Shown here: positions 51,243 through 60,819 of the stretch, one piece after another
How positions within the stretch are numbered: the first letter of the stretch is position 1
Layout of the letters: each line of letters begins with the position of its first letter
Source of the DNA: JAYQKL01 sp038142705
GTDB taxonomy: Bacteria; Pseudomonadota; Alphaproteobacteria; RS24
DNA length: 64,000 bases
Assembly (NCBI GenBank): GCA_965217015.1
Contig: OZ244224.1
Coordinates: 744,001-808,000, forward strand
Reading direction: 5' to 3'
Made by a program: the position numbers and the translations under genes
Notes under the pieces: model-generated
The model's database searches: none
Seen by the model: the letters and a program-made list of their open reading frames with translations, nothing else
Told to the model about the DNA's origin: nothing

Positions 51243-51908
51243 ATGAGCGGACCACAAAATTCTCGTCTTACTTCAGACAGCCTGTTGCGTGCTTACATGA
51301 TGGGGGTTTTCCCTATGGCTGAAGATGTTGAGTCGAACGAATTATTTTGGGTTGATCCAGATTATCGCGGTATTTTACCGCTCGATAAGCTCTATGTGTC
51401 GCGGTCTTTGCGCAAGACCATCAGAAAACAAAAATTCACCGTTACTTTTGATAAGAGTTTTAGAGAGGTGATGGAAAATTGCCGAGCCAAGCGCGATAAT
51501 CGCGAAACCAGCTGGATAAATGATGAAATCCTCACACTTTATTGCGACTTGCATGAGCGCGGACACGCGCACTCCATCGAATGCTGGCAAGATGATAAGC
51601 TTGTGGGCGGGCTTTATGGTGTTTCGCTTGGGGCGGCTTTTTTTGGCGAAAGCATGTTCAGCCTCGCCTCAGATGCCAGCAAAACAGCCCTCGTCTATCT
51701 TGTCGCCCGATTGCTGGCTGGCGGTTATGTGCTGCTTGATACGCAATTCCTCACAGACCATCTGCAATCTTTGGGCGCGATAAATGTACCACGCGGGCGT
51801 TATCACAGCTATTTACAAGAGGCGTTAGAAACGCCAGCGGATTTCTATTCATTACCGGTGAATAATTCACCCGACTCCATTTTGCAGCTTATCGACCATA
51901 AATCATAA
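51243..51908 (+). CDS. aat: Leucyl/phenylalanyl-tRNA--protein transferase
   Basis: 221 residues. MMGVFPMAE, FWVDPDYRGILP, ESMFS (GESMFSLASDASKTALVYL) and LDTQFLTDHLQSLGA are the family landmarks. It adds Leu or Phe to proteins with N-terminal Arg or Lys, marking them for ClpAP. GGGAG precedes the ATG. The last 64 bp overlap the 3' end of the DUF2155 gene on the other strand. Confidence 0.96.
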   Translation: MSGPQNSRLTSDSLLRAYMMGVFPMAEDVESNELFWVDPDYRGILPLDKLYVSRSLRKTIRKQKFTVTFDKSFREVMENCRAKRDNRETSWINDEILTLYCDLHERGHAHSIECWQDDKLVGGLYGVSLGAAFFGESMFSLASDASKTALVYLVARLLAGGYVLLDTQFLTDHLQSLGAINVPRGRYHSYLQEALETPADFYSLPVNNSPDSILQLIDHKS

Positions 51909-52234
51909 ACTGGGTGCTCAAGACCATTCAGACCCGGCGATGATGCAAACATCCAACCTGAAAACAATTGACGCGTCTCATTATTGATATTCTCATCAAC
52001 CTCTAAAAAAACTTTGGTTTCTGGTGGCTCTTCAGGCGGAGTTGAAAAACATGACTGCACATCAATGGTGAGCGGCCCCAGCGTGGCAGAGGATTTGACA
52101 GGTATTTCAAGCAAAAAGGTTTTGCCTGTTACCTTGTCCAACGCCTTAAAGACAGCAATTTGGGCATGGGCCGTTGCCGATAAAGAAACAGCAAAAAAAA
52201 CGCTTAAGAGCAGGAAAAGACTATTGCGCGTCAC
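51845..52234 (-). CDS. DUF2155 domain protein, exported
   Basis: 129 residues from a GTG at 52234, seven bases behind GGAAG. This start places the signal peptide (NSLFLLLSVFFAVSLSATAHA) at the N-terminus; an ATG 14 codons upstream would put a basic extension in front of it. The mature part has ALDKVTGKTFLLEIPV, a conserved Cys pair (QSCF and ISCK), and FSGWMFASSPGLNGLEHPVYDLW, typical of DUF2155. Its function is unknown. It overlaps MlaD at its start and aat, antisense, at its end. Confidence 0.88.
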   Translation of the reverse strand: MTRNSLFLLLSVFFAVSLSATAHAQIAVFKALDKVTGKTFLLEIPVKSSATLGPLTIDVQSCFSTPPEEPPETKVFLEVDENINNETRQLFSGWMFASSPGLNGLEHPVYDLWSISCKMESGELFTGNE

Positions 52235-52679
52235 CAGTATCTTCCGCGCTAAACAAGGCTTGCGAAACAAGGCCAATTAAATCAACCGAACCTTGCGTAT
52301 AAATAATCTCATCACCATCAACCAGATAATCTTCAGAACCGCCGGGTGTGAGCGAAATATAATTCCCCCCAAGCAGGCCTTCCATAGTGATTTTTGCGCT
52401 GGTGTCATCAGGCAGAGCAACATCATTATTTATCTGCATTTTCACTTCTGCATAATAACTATCTGCATTTAATTTTTGCCCCGTCACAGTGCCAACTTTA
52501 ATGCCAGACATGCGCACATCGCTGCCAATGCTTAGCCCGTCAACACGGTCAAATGATGCGGCCAGCTCGTACCCATCACGCGGTGCGACATTGGTGACAG
52601 AATAGCCGTAAAAAACAAAAATCATGGCCAGCGCAAGAACCGCCGTTCCCACCAGAGTTTCAACAAGATTATTTTTCAT
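52221..52679 (-). CDS. mlaD: MlaD/MCE-domain lipid transport protein
   Basis: 152 residues. N-terminal membrane helix (about 8-28) and one MCE domain: ASFDRVDGLSIGSDVRMSGIKVGTVTG and LPDDTSAKITMEGLLGGNYISLTPG. MlaD hexamers carry phospholipids across the periplasm for the MlaFEDB transporter; the other mla genes are not here. In E. coli MlaD is slightly longer. It lies 14 bp behind the NDUFA12-like gene, an order frequent in alphaproteobacteria. Confidence 0.9.
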   Translation of the reverse strand: MKNNLVETLVGTAVLALAMIFVFYGYSVTNVAPRDGYELAASFDRVDGLSIGSDVRMSGIKVGTVTGQKLNADSYYAEVKMQINNDVALPDDTSAKITMEGLLGGNYISLTPGGSEDYLVDGDEIIYTQGSVDLIGLVSQALFSAEDTGDAQ

Positions 52680-52693
52680 CGCCAGCGCCTCGC

Positions 52694-53092
52694 TTATTTA
52701 GGGGACCAAGCTTCATAACCTGAACTGTCGGCCTGTTTGGCATTGCCGTCAAGCAAAGAACCATCTGGCTGATGCGCACCCGCAAGCCCAGTCTGGTTGA
52801 TTTGATGCGGCTGCTCCCAAGACTTACGCTCAGGGGCATTTTCTTCTGGTGTTGTATCCACTGTATAATGCAACCAGCCATGCCATTCTGGCGGCACACG
52901 AGACGCCTCAACATCGCCATTATAAACCACCCAGCGGCGCACCTTACCGTTAATAGACTGGCCTTTTTTATCGATATAATATTTATTGCCTTGATTATCT
53001 TGCCCAACACAAACCCCACGACGGCTCGTAAATAAAGCCGTGCCAAATGTTTGTCCGTGCCACCAGGTAAATATCATTCTCAAAAATTGCAT
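52694..53092 (-). CDS. NADH:ubiquinone oxidoreductase NDUFA12-family subunit
   Basis: 132 residues from the ATG at 53092, behind GGAG; the frame extends 23 codons upstream without support. The conserved core is WWHGQTFGTALFTSRRG, VGQDNQGNKYYID, RRWVVYNG and PPEWHGWLHYTVD, which identifies the B17.2/NDUFA12 accessory subunit shared by mitochondria and alphaproteobacteria. The C-terminal 40 residues are polar and variable. Confidence 0.93.
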   Translation of the reverse strand: MQFLRMIFTWWHGQTFGTALFTSRRGVCVGQDNQGNKYYIDKKGQSINGKVRRWVVYNGDVEASRVPPEWHGWLHYTVDTTPEENAPERKSWEQPHQINQTGLAGAHQPDGSLLDGNAKQADSSGYEAWSPK

Positions 53093-53212
53093 TTTTTTCT
53101 CCGTCCCCCTTTGGGGTTTTGAAAATGTCCCACTTTTAGGTTTATAAATACAGTATCGCATGCGCGGTCAGAGTCGTCCAGCTTTGCCCGCAACAAACCG
53201 TGATTTATTGCC

Positions 53213-55033
53213 TTATTCCTCACCTTTATCCGCGTTTTTGGGCGGCTCAGTGACCCTTATCCCAAGCTCCCGCAATTGCGCATTGGTCGCAGGTGCAGGC
53301 GCTTGCATCAATAAATCTTCAGCCTGTTGGTTCATCGGGAAAGCAACAACTTCGCGTAAGTTTTCCTGCTCGGCCAACAACATGACAATTCGGTCAACAC
53401 CCGGCGCAATGCCACCATGCGGGGGCGCACCAAAGCGGAACGCATTCAACATGCCGCCAAATTCCTCTTCAACAACCTCTGGCCCATAACCAGCAATTTC
53501 AAAAGCCTTGAGCATGATTTCTGGCAAATGATTCCGTATCGCGCCAGAGGACAGTTCGATACCATTACACACAATATCATATTGATATCCCAAAATATCG
53601 AGCGGGTCTTTGGTTTCAAGCGCTTCCATACCGCCTTGTGGCATTGAAAATGGATTATGTGAAAAATCGATTTTCTTTTCTGTTTCGTCATACTCAAACA
53701 TGGGGAAATCAACAATCCAGCAAAAGGCAAATTGGTCTTCATCAATCAAATCCAAATCACGCCCAATGCGATTGCGCGCCGCGCCCGCAAAATCCACAAA
53801 ATCCTTAGGCCGGCCTGCACAGAAAAACACAGCATCGCCATCTTCAAGCCCTAATTGGGTGCGTATGGCTTCTGTCCGCTCTGGGCCAATATTTTTTGCC
53901 ACTGGACCAGCGCCCTCGCCTTCACGGAAGAAAATATATCCCAATCCGGGCTGGCCTTCGCCCTGCGCCCAGCTATTCATGCGGTCACAAAATGAACGAC
54001 TCCCCCCCGTTTTGGCAGGTATCGCCCAAACTTCAACCTTGTCGTCTTGGTCAATCATATTGGCAAAAACTTTGAACCCAGAACCTTTGAAATGCTCCGT
54101 AACCGGCTCCATTTCAATCGGAATGCGCAAATCAGGTTTATCCGAGCCGTATTTTTGCATCGCTTGTGCATATGGAATGCGCGGGAATTTTTCGGTCACC
54201 CGCTTGCCATTGCCAAATTCAACAAAAACATCACGCAAAACTGGCTCAACAGACTGAAAAACATCTTCTTGAGTGACAAAACTCATCTCAATATCAAGCT
54301 GATAGAATTCACCAGGAGAACGGTCAGCACGCGCATCTTCGTCGCGAAAACAAGGCGCAATTTGAAAATATCGGTCAAAGCCTGCCACCATCAATAATTG
54401 CTTAAATTGCTGGGGCGCTTGCGGCAAAGCATAGAATTTGCCCGGGTGCATGCGCGATGGCACCAAGAAGTCGCGTGCACCCTCTGGGCTTGAAGCCGTC
54501 AGGATAGGCGTTTGATATTCCATAAATCCCTGCTCGGTCATACGGCGGCGCAAAGACGCGATAATATTAGAGCGCAAAATAATATTCTTATGCAGGGTTT
54601 CACGGCGCAAATCTAAAAAGCGATAGCGCAATCGAATATCTTCTGGATAGTCAGGTTCGCCAAACACAGGTAAAGGCAAGTCACCTGCTGCCGATAAAAC
54701 TTCTAATTTTGATAAACGAATTTCAATCTCACCAGTTGGCAGATTCGGGTTTTTCGCTTCATCAGCACGCGCAATCACTTCACCCTCAACACAAATCACG
54801 CTTTCCGCACGCACCGCTTCAGCACTCGCGAAATGGGGGCTTTCAGGCTCAATCACCAATTGCGTAAGGCCATAATGATCCCGCAAATCAATAAACAATA
54901 ACCCGCCATGGTCACGCTTGCGATGTACCCAACCAGACAGGGTGACAGTTTGACCAATTTGGTCGGCCCGCAACACACCACAATTATGGCTGCGATAGGG
55001 GTTTGGAGTGACTTCATTTTTGTTGTCAGACAT
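53213..55033 (-). CDS. aspS: Aspartyl-tRNA synthetase
   Basis: 606 residues from the ATG at 55033, which has GAGGC upstream; the frame runs 36 codons further but those look non-coding. N-terminal OB fold (VTLSGWVHRKRDHGGLLFIDLRD), class II motif 2 (PCFRDEDARADRSPGEFYQLD), a bacterial GAD insert, and motif 3 (GIAPGVDRIVMLL). It charges tRNA-Asp, perhaps tRNA-Asn as well. It is divergent from rnd. Confidence 0.97.
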   Translation of the reverse strand: MSDNKNEVTPNPYRSHNCGVLRADQIGQTVTLSGWVHRKRDHGGLLFIDLRDHYGLTQLVIEPESPHFASAEAVRAESVICVEGEVIARADEAKNPNLPTGEIEIRLSKLEVLSAAGDLPLPVFGEPDYPEDIRLRYRFLDLRRETLHKNIILRSNIIASLRRRMTEQGFMEYQTPILTASSPEGARDFLVPSRMHPGKFYALPQAPQQFKQLLMVAGFDRYFQIAPCFRDEDARADRSPGEFYQLDIEMSFVTQEDVFQSVEPVLRDVFVEFGNGKRVTEKFPRIPYAQAMQKYGSDKPDLRIPIEMEPVTEHFKGSGFKVFANMIDQDDKVEVWAIPAKTGGSRSFCDRMNSWAQGEGQPGLGYIFFREGEGAGPVAKNIGPERTEAIRTQLGLEDGDAVFFCAGRPKDFVDFAGAARNRIGRDLDLIDEDQFAFCWIVDFPMFEYDETEKKIDFSHNPFSMPQGGMEALETKDPLDILGYQYDIVCNGIELSSGAIRNHLPEIMLKAFEIAGYGPEVVEEEFGGMLNAFRFGAPPHGGIAPGVDRIVMLLAEQENLREVVAFPMNQQAEDLLMQAPAPATNAQLRELGIRVTEPPKNADKGEE

Positions 55034-55167
55034 AGACGCCTCTATATGCTTAACCCAATAGGGTAAATTAAAATTCTTGCACGCAAAACACACGCTTCTG
55101 GCCATTTTGTCAATAGCAGATGCAGCTTCAGCTTTAATCAAAGTGCTGAGTGCTTTATAAGGGTATT

Positions 55168-56316
55168 ATGGATTTAATAAGTGATAATAAAACTTTGGCT
55201 AAAGCTTGCAAAAAACTGGCCAAAAACCGCTATATAACAGTTGATACAGAATTTTTAAGAGAACGAACATTCTGGCCAAAACTATGCCTTATTCAAGTTG
55301 CGGCAAAAGGGTTTGAAGCTCTGATTGACCCGCTTGCGGAAGATTTGGATTTATCGCCTTTTTATGATTTGTTGCAAGATCCAAAAATTCTCAAAGTCAT
55401 GCATGGCTGCCGCCAAGATATTGAAATCTTTTACAAAAACACAAATAAAATCCCAACCCCATTAATGGATACACAAGTAATGGCGATGGTGTGTGGCTTT
55501 GGCGATGCGGCGGGATATGAAACCTTAGCGCGCAAAATTGCCGATGCTAAAATCGATAAGGGCCCGCGTTTTACTGACTGGTCACAACGCCCATTGAGCG
55601 CCCATCAATTAAATTATGCCCTAGCTGATGTAACCCATTTACGGGATATTTTTGAAAAACTCGAAATCCAGCTTAAAGAATCAAAGCGCGATTCATGGGT
55701 TGAGGAAGAAATGCGCGCCCTCACTGATGAGGACAGCTATACCCAATTGCCAGAAAATGCATGGCGGCGTTTGAAGATGAATGATAGACGCCCCCATGTT
55801 TTAGGGGTTTTAATCAAAACGGCTGAATGGCGCGAGCAAAAAGCGCAAACGCAGAATATTCCGCGTCAACGCGTTTTGAAAGATGACACATTACGCGAGA
55901 TTGCGCTGCAAGGCCCTAAAAAACTTGAAGATTTGGAGAAGTTGCGCAGTTTTCCCAATGGTCTTTCCAGGTCATCACAAATCAGCAATCTGATGGAGGC
56001 TATCCACGCGGGGCAAAAATTTAAGAAAAAAGATTTACCCGACATGCCAAAACATATTGATAACCGGCCGGGCATAGGGCCGCTTGTGGAGCTGCTAAAA
56101 GTTTTATTGCGGCATAAATGTGAGCAACATGAAGTCGCACCGAAATTGATTGCCAATGTTGCCGACCTTGAGCGCATTGCGAGTGACAAAGACCCGCAGG
56201 TGAAAGCTTTGAAAGGCTGGCGTTTTGAAGTGTTTGGTCAAGACGCGCTGCGCCTGAAAGCGGGTGAAATCGGCCTGACAATAGAAGATGACGGCATTGT
56301 TTTAATATCGCGCTAA
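55168..56316 (+). CDS. rnd: Ribonuclease D
   Basis: 382 residues from the ATG at 55168 with AAGGG upstream; a TTG-type start six codons earlier is less likely. DEDD exonuclease: VDTEFLRERT (motif I), MHGCRQDIEIF (motif II) and LNYALADVTHL (motif III), followed by an HRDC domain (about 205-285). It trims 3' ends of tRNA precursors. It converges on ppx with 18 bp between stops. Confidence 0.94.
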   Translation: MDLISDNKTLAKACKKLAKNRYITVDTEFLRERTFWPKLCLIQVAAKGFEALIDPLAEDLDLSPFYDLLQDPKILKVMHGCRQDIEIFYKNTNKIPTPLMDTQVMAMVCGFGDAAGYETLARKIADAKIDKGPRFTDWSQRPLSAHQLNYALADVTHLRDIFEKLEIQLKESKRDSWVEEEMRALTDEDSYTQLPENAWRRLKMNDRRPHVLGVLIKTAEWREQKAQTQNIPRQRVLKDDTLREIALQGPKKLEDLEKLRSFPNGLSRSSQISNLMEAIHAGQKFKKKDLPDMPKHIDNRPGIGPLVELLKVLLRHKCEQHEVAPKLIANVADLERIASDKDPQVKALKGWRFEVFGQDALRLKAGEIGLTIEDDGIVLISR

Positions 56317-56334
56317 GCTTGCCAGCTTGTGCGT

Positions 56335-57891
56335 TTATTTTATTATTTCAATATGCGGTTCTAATTTGAGCATTTTAGCGAGGCTCGCCAAGCGCTTCGC
56401 CACCAATTCATCAATCAGATGCTTGTATTTTTTCGGAATTTCCAGAACTAAGGTTTCATCTTGTTGATAAACCTGGGTTTGCATCAACATACCGGATTTC
56501 GCCCCACTCAAAGCTTCAGCCAAACGAATGGCCAGCCCTAATGATGCCGACAATTTTCGCGCGGTGCTGCGCATGGGTATAAAGCCCCGCGGCGCTTTAT
56601 CCGAACTGAAAGAAGAGGAGCCGTTATAGCGATATAGCAACGCATTCGCCATAAAACACCGCCCAGCATGGCTGATGCCCGTAAAAGGCGAATGCAGCAC
56701 CGTTTCAGCAGCTATCATGCCTCTAAAATCTTCATGCTGGCTCCACGCCACATCAGCAATCACGCAAATTGCTTGGCGCAACCGCTCATAACTTTCAGCC
56801 TTACGCGGTGACATTTCGGTATGTGCGAATATATTTTCTGTCCAAGCAATTAACTCATCACCATATTCAGGGTCTTTACACAAACGCCCACTCATTTCGC
56901 GACAAGCTGATAAGAGCTGGTCTTGCTCCTGAACCCCCTCACTCAAGGCGTTGTAAATCAACCCCTCACGCAACCCCGTTGCCGAAACCAAAGACATATT
57001 GCATTTTGAAAAAGTCAGAAGTTCGCGCAACACAATCGCTGCATTGGGCAGGCTTAAACGCCTTTGTGAATTTATATGCTTGATTTTTTTCAGCTCGGGG
57101 ACGCGCTTTTTAGCGAACTCATCAAGAAACGGAAAAATCTGTTTGCTTGGCATCTTATAATGATGCAAAACCCGCAATTCACTATTGCGCCGCCCCATAT
57201 CAACTTCGGCCAAAGCGCGCCAAGTGCCGCCCACTAAATAAACAGGTTTGTTTTTAACTTTCTTGAGCCAGCCAACCGATTCCAAATGCTGATGCACATA
57301 ATCAATAATCTTTTTTCTGTTTTTGAGAAACTTGGTTTCAAGTGCCAGCACCCCAATCGGCAATGTCGTCACCTCTTTAATACGCCCTTGCACCACGCGT
57401 GCCAGCTCCAAGCTCCCACCGCCCAAATCAGCGACCAAACCATCAACTTTGTGAAAACCCATCATCACGCCGAGTGCCGAATAATGCGCCTCTTCAACGC
57501 CGGATAAAACGGCAATATTGGCTTTCAAAATTTGCTCAGCAGCTTCAATAAACTCAGCTTGATTTGCAGCCTGACGCACTGCCGCAGTGGCGACAACCAT
57601 TAGCTCCTGAACCCCAAGCCGCTTAGAAACCTGCCGAAAACGCTTAAAAGTGTTCATGGCATTGTCCCAATAGTCCCCCTCAATGCGCCCAGTCAACACA
57701 ACGCTTTGCCCCAATCGGCAGAATTTCTTTTCATTAAAAATCGGCATCGGGCTGCGTGTTGAACCGCCATAAGCCACAAAACGCACCGAATTTGACCCAA
57801 TATCTATCACCCCAAACGGCTTGTCTGCGGGCAGGGTTTGCGAGGCGGCAAGCATATCTGGTAGCGGTAAATGTTGGTGTTTGAGTGACAT
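56335..57891 (-). CDS. ppx: Exopolyphosphatase (Ppx/GppA family)
   Basis: 518 residues. ASKHA-fold ATPase-like motifs VIDIGSNSVRFVAY and VADLGGGSLELARV, and a C-terminal helical/HD-like part (about 320-518). It removes phosphate from polyphosphate; a pppGpp phosphatase role is the alternative in this family. It is one base behind ppk, so synthesis and breakdown enzymes are made from one message. Confidence 0.93.
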   Translation of the reverse strand: MSLKHQHLPLPDMLAASQTLPADKPFGVIDIGSNSVRFVAYGGSTRSPMPIFNEKKFCRLGQSVVLTGRIEGDYWDNAMNTFKRFRQVSKRLGVQELMVVATAAVRQAANQAEFIEAAEQILKANIAVLSGVEEAHYSALGVMMGFHKVDGLVADLGGGSLELARVVQGRIKEVTTLPIGVLALETKFLKNRKKIIDYVHQHLESVGWLKKVKNKPVYLVGGTWRALAEVDMGRRNSELRVLHHYKMPSKQIFPFLDEFAKKRVPELKKIKHINSQRRLSLPNAAIVLRELLTFSKCNMSLVSATGLREGLIYNALSEGVQEQDQLLSACREMSGRLCKDPEYGDELIAWTENIFAHTEMSPRKAESYERLRQAICVIADVAWSQHEDFRGMIAAETVLHSPFTGISHAGRCFMANALLYRYNGSSSFSSDKAPRGFIPMRSTARKLSASLGLAIRLAEALSGAKSGMLMQTQVYQQDETLVLEIPKKYKHLIDELVAKRLASLAKMLKLEPHIEIIK

Positions 57892-57892
57892 T

Positions 57893-60091
57893 TTAGGCTG
57901 ACTTTCCGCGTCCTGACAGGCTTGGATTGGTCATGAAATAATGGTGCGCCGACACACCCTCACCCGAAACCTGCACCCTTTGATAGGCCCCATCAGGCTG
58001 CATTTCCCAGCTTTGCAAATTATCATCAATGTTCAATTGCATAATCTGGCCAACAACCTGCTCTTTAACTGTTTCATTTTCAATCGGCACAAAAACCTCA
58101 ACCCGTCGATTGAGATTGCGGGGCATCCAATCCGCTGACGAGGTATAGACTTTGGCTTGCGGCGATGGCAAAGGCGCGCCATTGCCAAAACAAACAATGC
58201 GCGAATGCTCCAAAAACCGCCCAATAATGCTTTTCACTTTGATATTTTCAGAAAGGCCTGGCACACCGGCGCGCAAACAACAAATCCCGCGCACAATCAA
58301 ACTAATTTGCACCCCAGCAGCAGAAGCCTCATAAAGTTTGTCGATAATATGCGCATCAACCAGCGAATTCATTTTCGCCCAAATTGTGGCTGGCTTGCCA
58401 GCCTTAGCCAATGTGATTTCATTATCAATATGCGCGCAAAGCGTTTCGCGCAGATTGATGGGCGAAATCGCAACCGCGTTTAATTTTTGCGGCACAGCGT
58501 ATCCAGTAAAGAAATTAAATACCTGCCCCGTATCCGCAGTGATATCGGGATTGCATGTAAACAGGGATAGGTCGGTATAAACTTTCGCTTTTTGGGGGTG
58601 GTAATTACCGGTTCCCAAATGCACATAGGTTAATAAATTGCCCCCCTCGCGGCGTACAACCAAAGACACTTTGGCATGGGTTTTCAACTCGATAAACCCG
58701 TACACCACCTGCACGCCAGCGCGCTCCAAATCGCGCGCCAAACGAATATTTGTCGCCTCATCAAACCGTGCTTTCAACTCCACCAAAGCGGTTACAGACT
58801 TACCACTCTCAGCGGCCTCAATCAGCGCTTTCACAATCGGGCTGTCCTCAGAGGTGCGATAAAGTGTTTGTTTAATGGCTACAACATTCGGGTCAGCCGC
58901 CGCTTGACGCAAAAACTGCAACACCACATCAAAGCTTTCATATGGATGATGCACAATAATATCTTTGGCCTTAATGGCCGAAAAACAATCTCCTGCATGC
59001 TCACGAATGCGCTCAGGAAAACGAGCAATAAACGGTTCAAATTTTAATTGCGGGCCAAGCTTTTGATAAATCAAATCGGTTTGCGCCAACCCAACAATCC
59101 CGTCAATGAGCACCACATATTCAGGGTCAACCTCAAGTTCAGCAATCACTAATTGCTGCAAATCCACTGGCATATGGTCATCGATTTCCAGCCGAATAAC
59201 CATGCCACGCCGCCGACGCTTGAGTGCGGTTTCAAACAAACTCACAAGGTCTTCCGCCTCTTCCGCCACCTCAATATCGCTATCGCGCAGAACCCGAAAC
59301 ACGCCACTGCCAATCATGTCATAGCCCGGAAAAGTTTTATCAATAAACATGGTAATGACATGTTCAAGCTGGATAAAACTCACCCGCTCTGGGTGGTCAG
59401 GGTCTTCGGGAAGCTTAATAAAACGCGGTAATTGCTGCGGCACAGGCATCAGCGCGTTCAAATGCCGGTCATCGGCGAGACGGGTTAAATGCAAAGCAAT
59501 CGCGAACCCTTCATTCGGGATAAATGGGAAAGGGTGCGCAGGGTCAATGGCCAGCGGCGTGAGAACTGGCAAAATCTGGTCGAAAAAATAATCCTCTAAC
59601 CATGCCCGATGTGGTGCGTTTATTTTTTTAGGCTTCAAAACATGGATATTTTCCTGCTCCAAACCACGCAGAATTTCACGCCAGTTTTTTTCTTGCGCAG
59701 CAAACAGCTCATGGCTTTTTGCCAAAATTTGAGCAAGCTGCTCATCGGGTGTTTTGCCTTCTTGGGATAATTTTTGAACACCAGCTAATTTTTGTCCGGC
59801 CAGCCCCGCCACGCGAACCATAAAAAACTCATCAAGGTTTTTCGCCGAAATGGACAGAAAATTAAGCCGCTCCAAAAGCGGATGATTGAGGTTTTCAGCC
59901 TCTTCAACCACACGCATATTAAAGGCCAGCCAAGATAATTCACGATTGATAAAACGCTCTGACCGGTCAAACCCAAAAATGGTTTTTTCGGGCTTGGGCA
60001 TGTGGCGCACCATCCCAATCCCAGAGCGCGACTGAATTTCTATCGCCTCTAGGGCTTTACCTTCGGGTTTATTTTCCTCGCTTTGCGTCAT
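57893..60091 (-). CDS. ppk: Polyphosphate kinase 1
   Basis: 732 residues, normal PPK1 length. N-terminal helical domain (RFINRELSWLAFNMRVVEEA), then phospholipase-D-like domains with LKTHAKVSLVVRREG (autophosphorylated His) and SADWMPRNLNRRVEV (second His/Arg site region). It polymerises ATP gamma-phosphate into polyphosphate. It is one base behind hdaA and one before ppx. Confidence 0.97.
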   Translation of the reverse strand: MTQSEENKPEGKALEAIEIQSRSGIGMVRHMPKPEKTIFGFDRSERFINRELSWLAFNMRVVEEAENLNHPLLERLNFLSISAKNLDEFFMVRVAGLAGQKLAGVQKLSQEGKTPDEQLAQILAKSHELFAAQEKNWREILRGLEQENIHVLKPKKINAPHRAWLEDYFFDQILPVLTPLAIDPAHPFPFIPNEGFAIALHLTRLADDRHLNALMPVPQQLPRFIKLPEDPDHPERVSFIQLEHVITMFIDKTFPGYDMIGSGVFRVLRDSDIEVAEEAEDLVSLFETALKRRRRGMVIRLEIDDHMPVDLQQLVIAELEVDPEYVVLIDGIVGLAQTDLIYQKLGPQLKFEPFIARFPERIREHAGDCFSAIKAKDIIVHHPYESFDVVLQFLRQAAADPNVVAIKQTLYRTSEDSPIVKALIEAAESGKSVTALVELKARFDEATNIRLARDLERAGVQVVYGFIELKTHAKVSLVVRREGGNLLTYVHLGTGNYHPQKAKVYTDLSLFTCNPDITADTGQVFNFFTGYAVPQKLNAVAISPINLRETLCAHIDNEITLAKAGKPATIWAKMNSLVDAHIIDKLYEASAAGVQISLIVRGICCLRAGVPGLSENIKVKSIIGRFLEHSRIVCFGNGAPLPSPQAKVYTSSADWMPRNLNRRVEVFVPIENETVKEQVVGQIMQLNIDDNLQSWEMQPDGAYQRVQVSGEGVSAHHYFMTNPSLSGRGKSA

Positions 60092-60092
60092 C

Positions 60093-60800
60093 TCAGCCCC
60101 TTTCGCTCAATAGCGGCTCCTCCTCTTGATGGGAAACCTCCTCAAGGACATGACTTATAAGCGGAATTGTTACAGCTTTTTTACCAACCATTGAGGCTTC
60201 ATCTACTTTCTCAACAAAATTACGAATGCTGGCAAAAGATCTCTCAATGCGCGGAATGGTATAATTTATAATTTTCTCTGAAACCCGTATTTGCCGGTCA
60301 TGAAACTGCTTAACCATCACCGCCGCCATCACGCTTTCACAAGGTGCCTGCAAGCGCGCTGTTTCAACCGAAGAGAGCCGCGATTTCAAATCAGGCAGCT
60401 TCACATGAATCTGACCCAAATCAATCGCCGAGCATAAAAGCAATAAATGTCCATTTTGAAATGCATGATTATATAAATGAAACAAGGTTTCTTCTTGTTC
60501 AGGCGTAATGAGATGCAAGTCATCAATAACCCATGCCTGCATATCCATCAACTCAGGCAAGGCGGCCTCTTTAAGCGCTGTGACAGAAAAAATTTGCGCG
60601 CCAGTTTGCAGGCTAAACACCGCAGCCAAATGCGATTTTCCGCTTGCCTCTGGCCCAATCAGCGCTTTAATCGGGCGTCCCCACTCATGGGAAGTGTCAA
60701 TCAAGGCCACCGCTTCCTCATTGCTTGGCGCAACTAAAAAATCTTCACGCCCAAAGGCAGCAAGATGCGGCAAATCAAAAATTAACTGTGTGGCGGTCAT
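60093..60800 (-). CDS. hdaA: DnaA-related regulator HdaA
   Basis: 235 residues, a AAA+ protein like DnaA domain III but without the DNA-binding domain IV. Walker A G49-P-E-A-S-G-K-S56, Walker B WVIDDLHLI. Hda/HdaA with the beta clamp stimulates ATP hydrolysis by DnaA and limits replication starts. The N-terminal QLIFDLPH matches the clamp-binding QL[S/P]L-F type motif. It sits between the AI-2E gene (19 bp) and ppk (1 bp). Confidence 0.9.
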   Translation of the reverse strand: MTATQLIFDLPHLAAFGREDFLVAPSNEEAVALIDTSHEWGRPIKALIGPEASGKSHLAAVFSLQTGAQIFSVTALKEAALPELMDMQAWVIDDLHLITPEQEETLFHLYNHAFQNGHLLLLCSAIDLGQIHVKLPDLKSRLSSVETARLQAPCESVMAAVMVKQFHDRQIRVSEKIINYTIPRIERSFASIRNFVEKVDEASMVGKKAVTIPLISHVLEEVSHQEEEPLLSERG

Positions 60801-60819
60801 GCGTCCTCAAAATTTGCAT

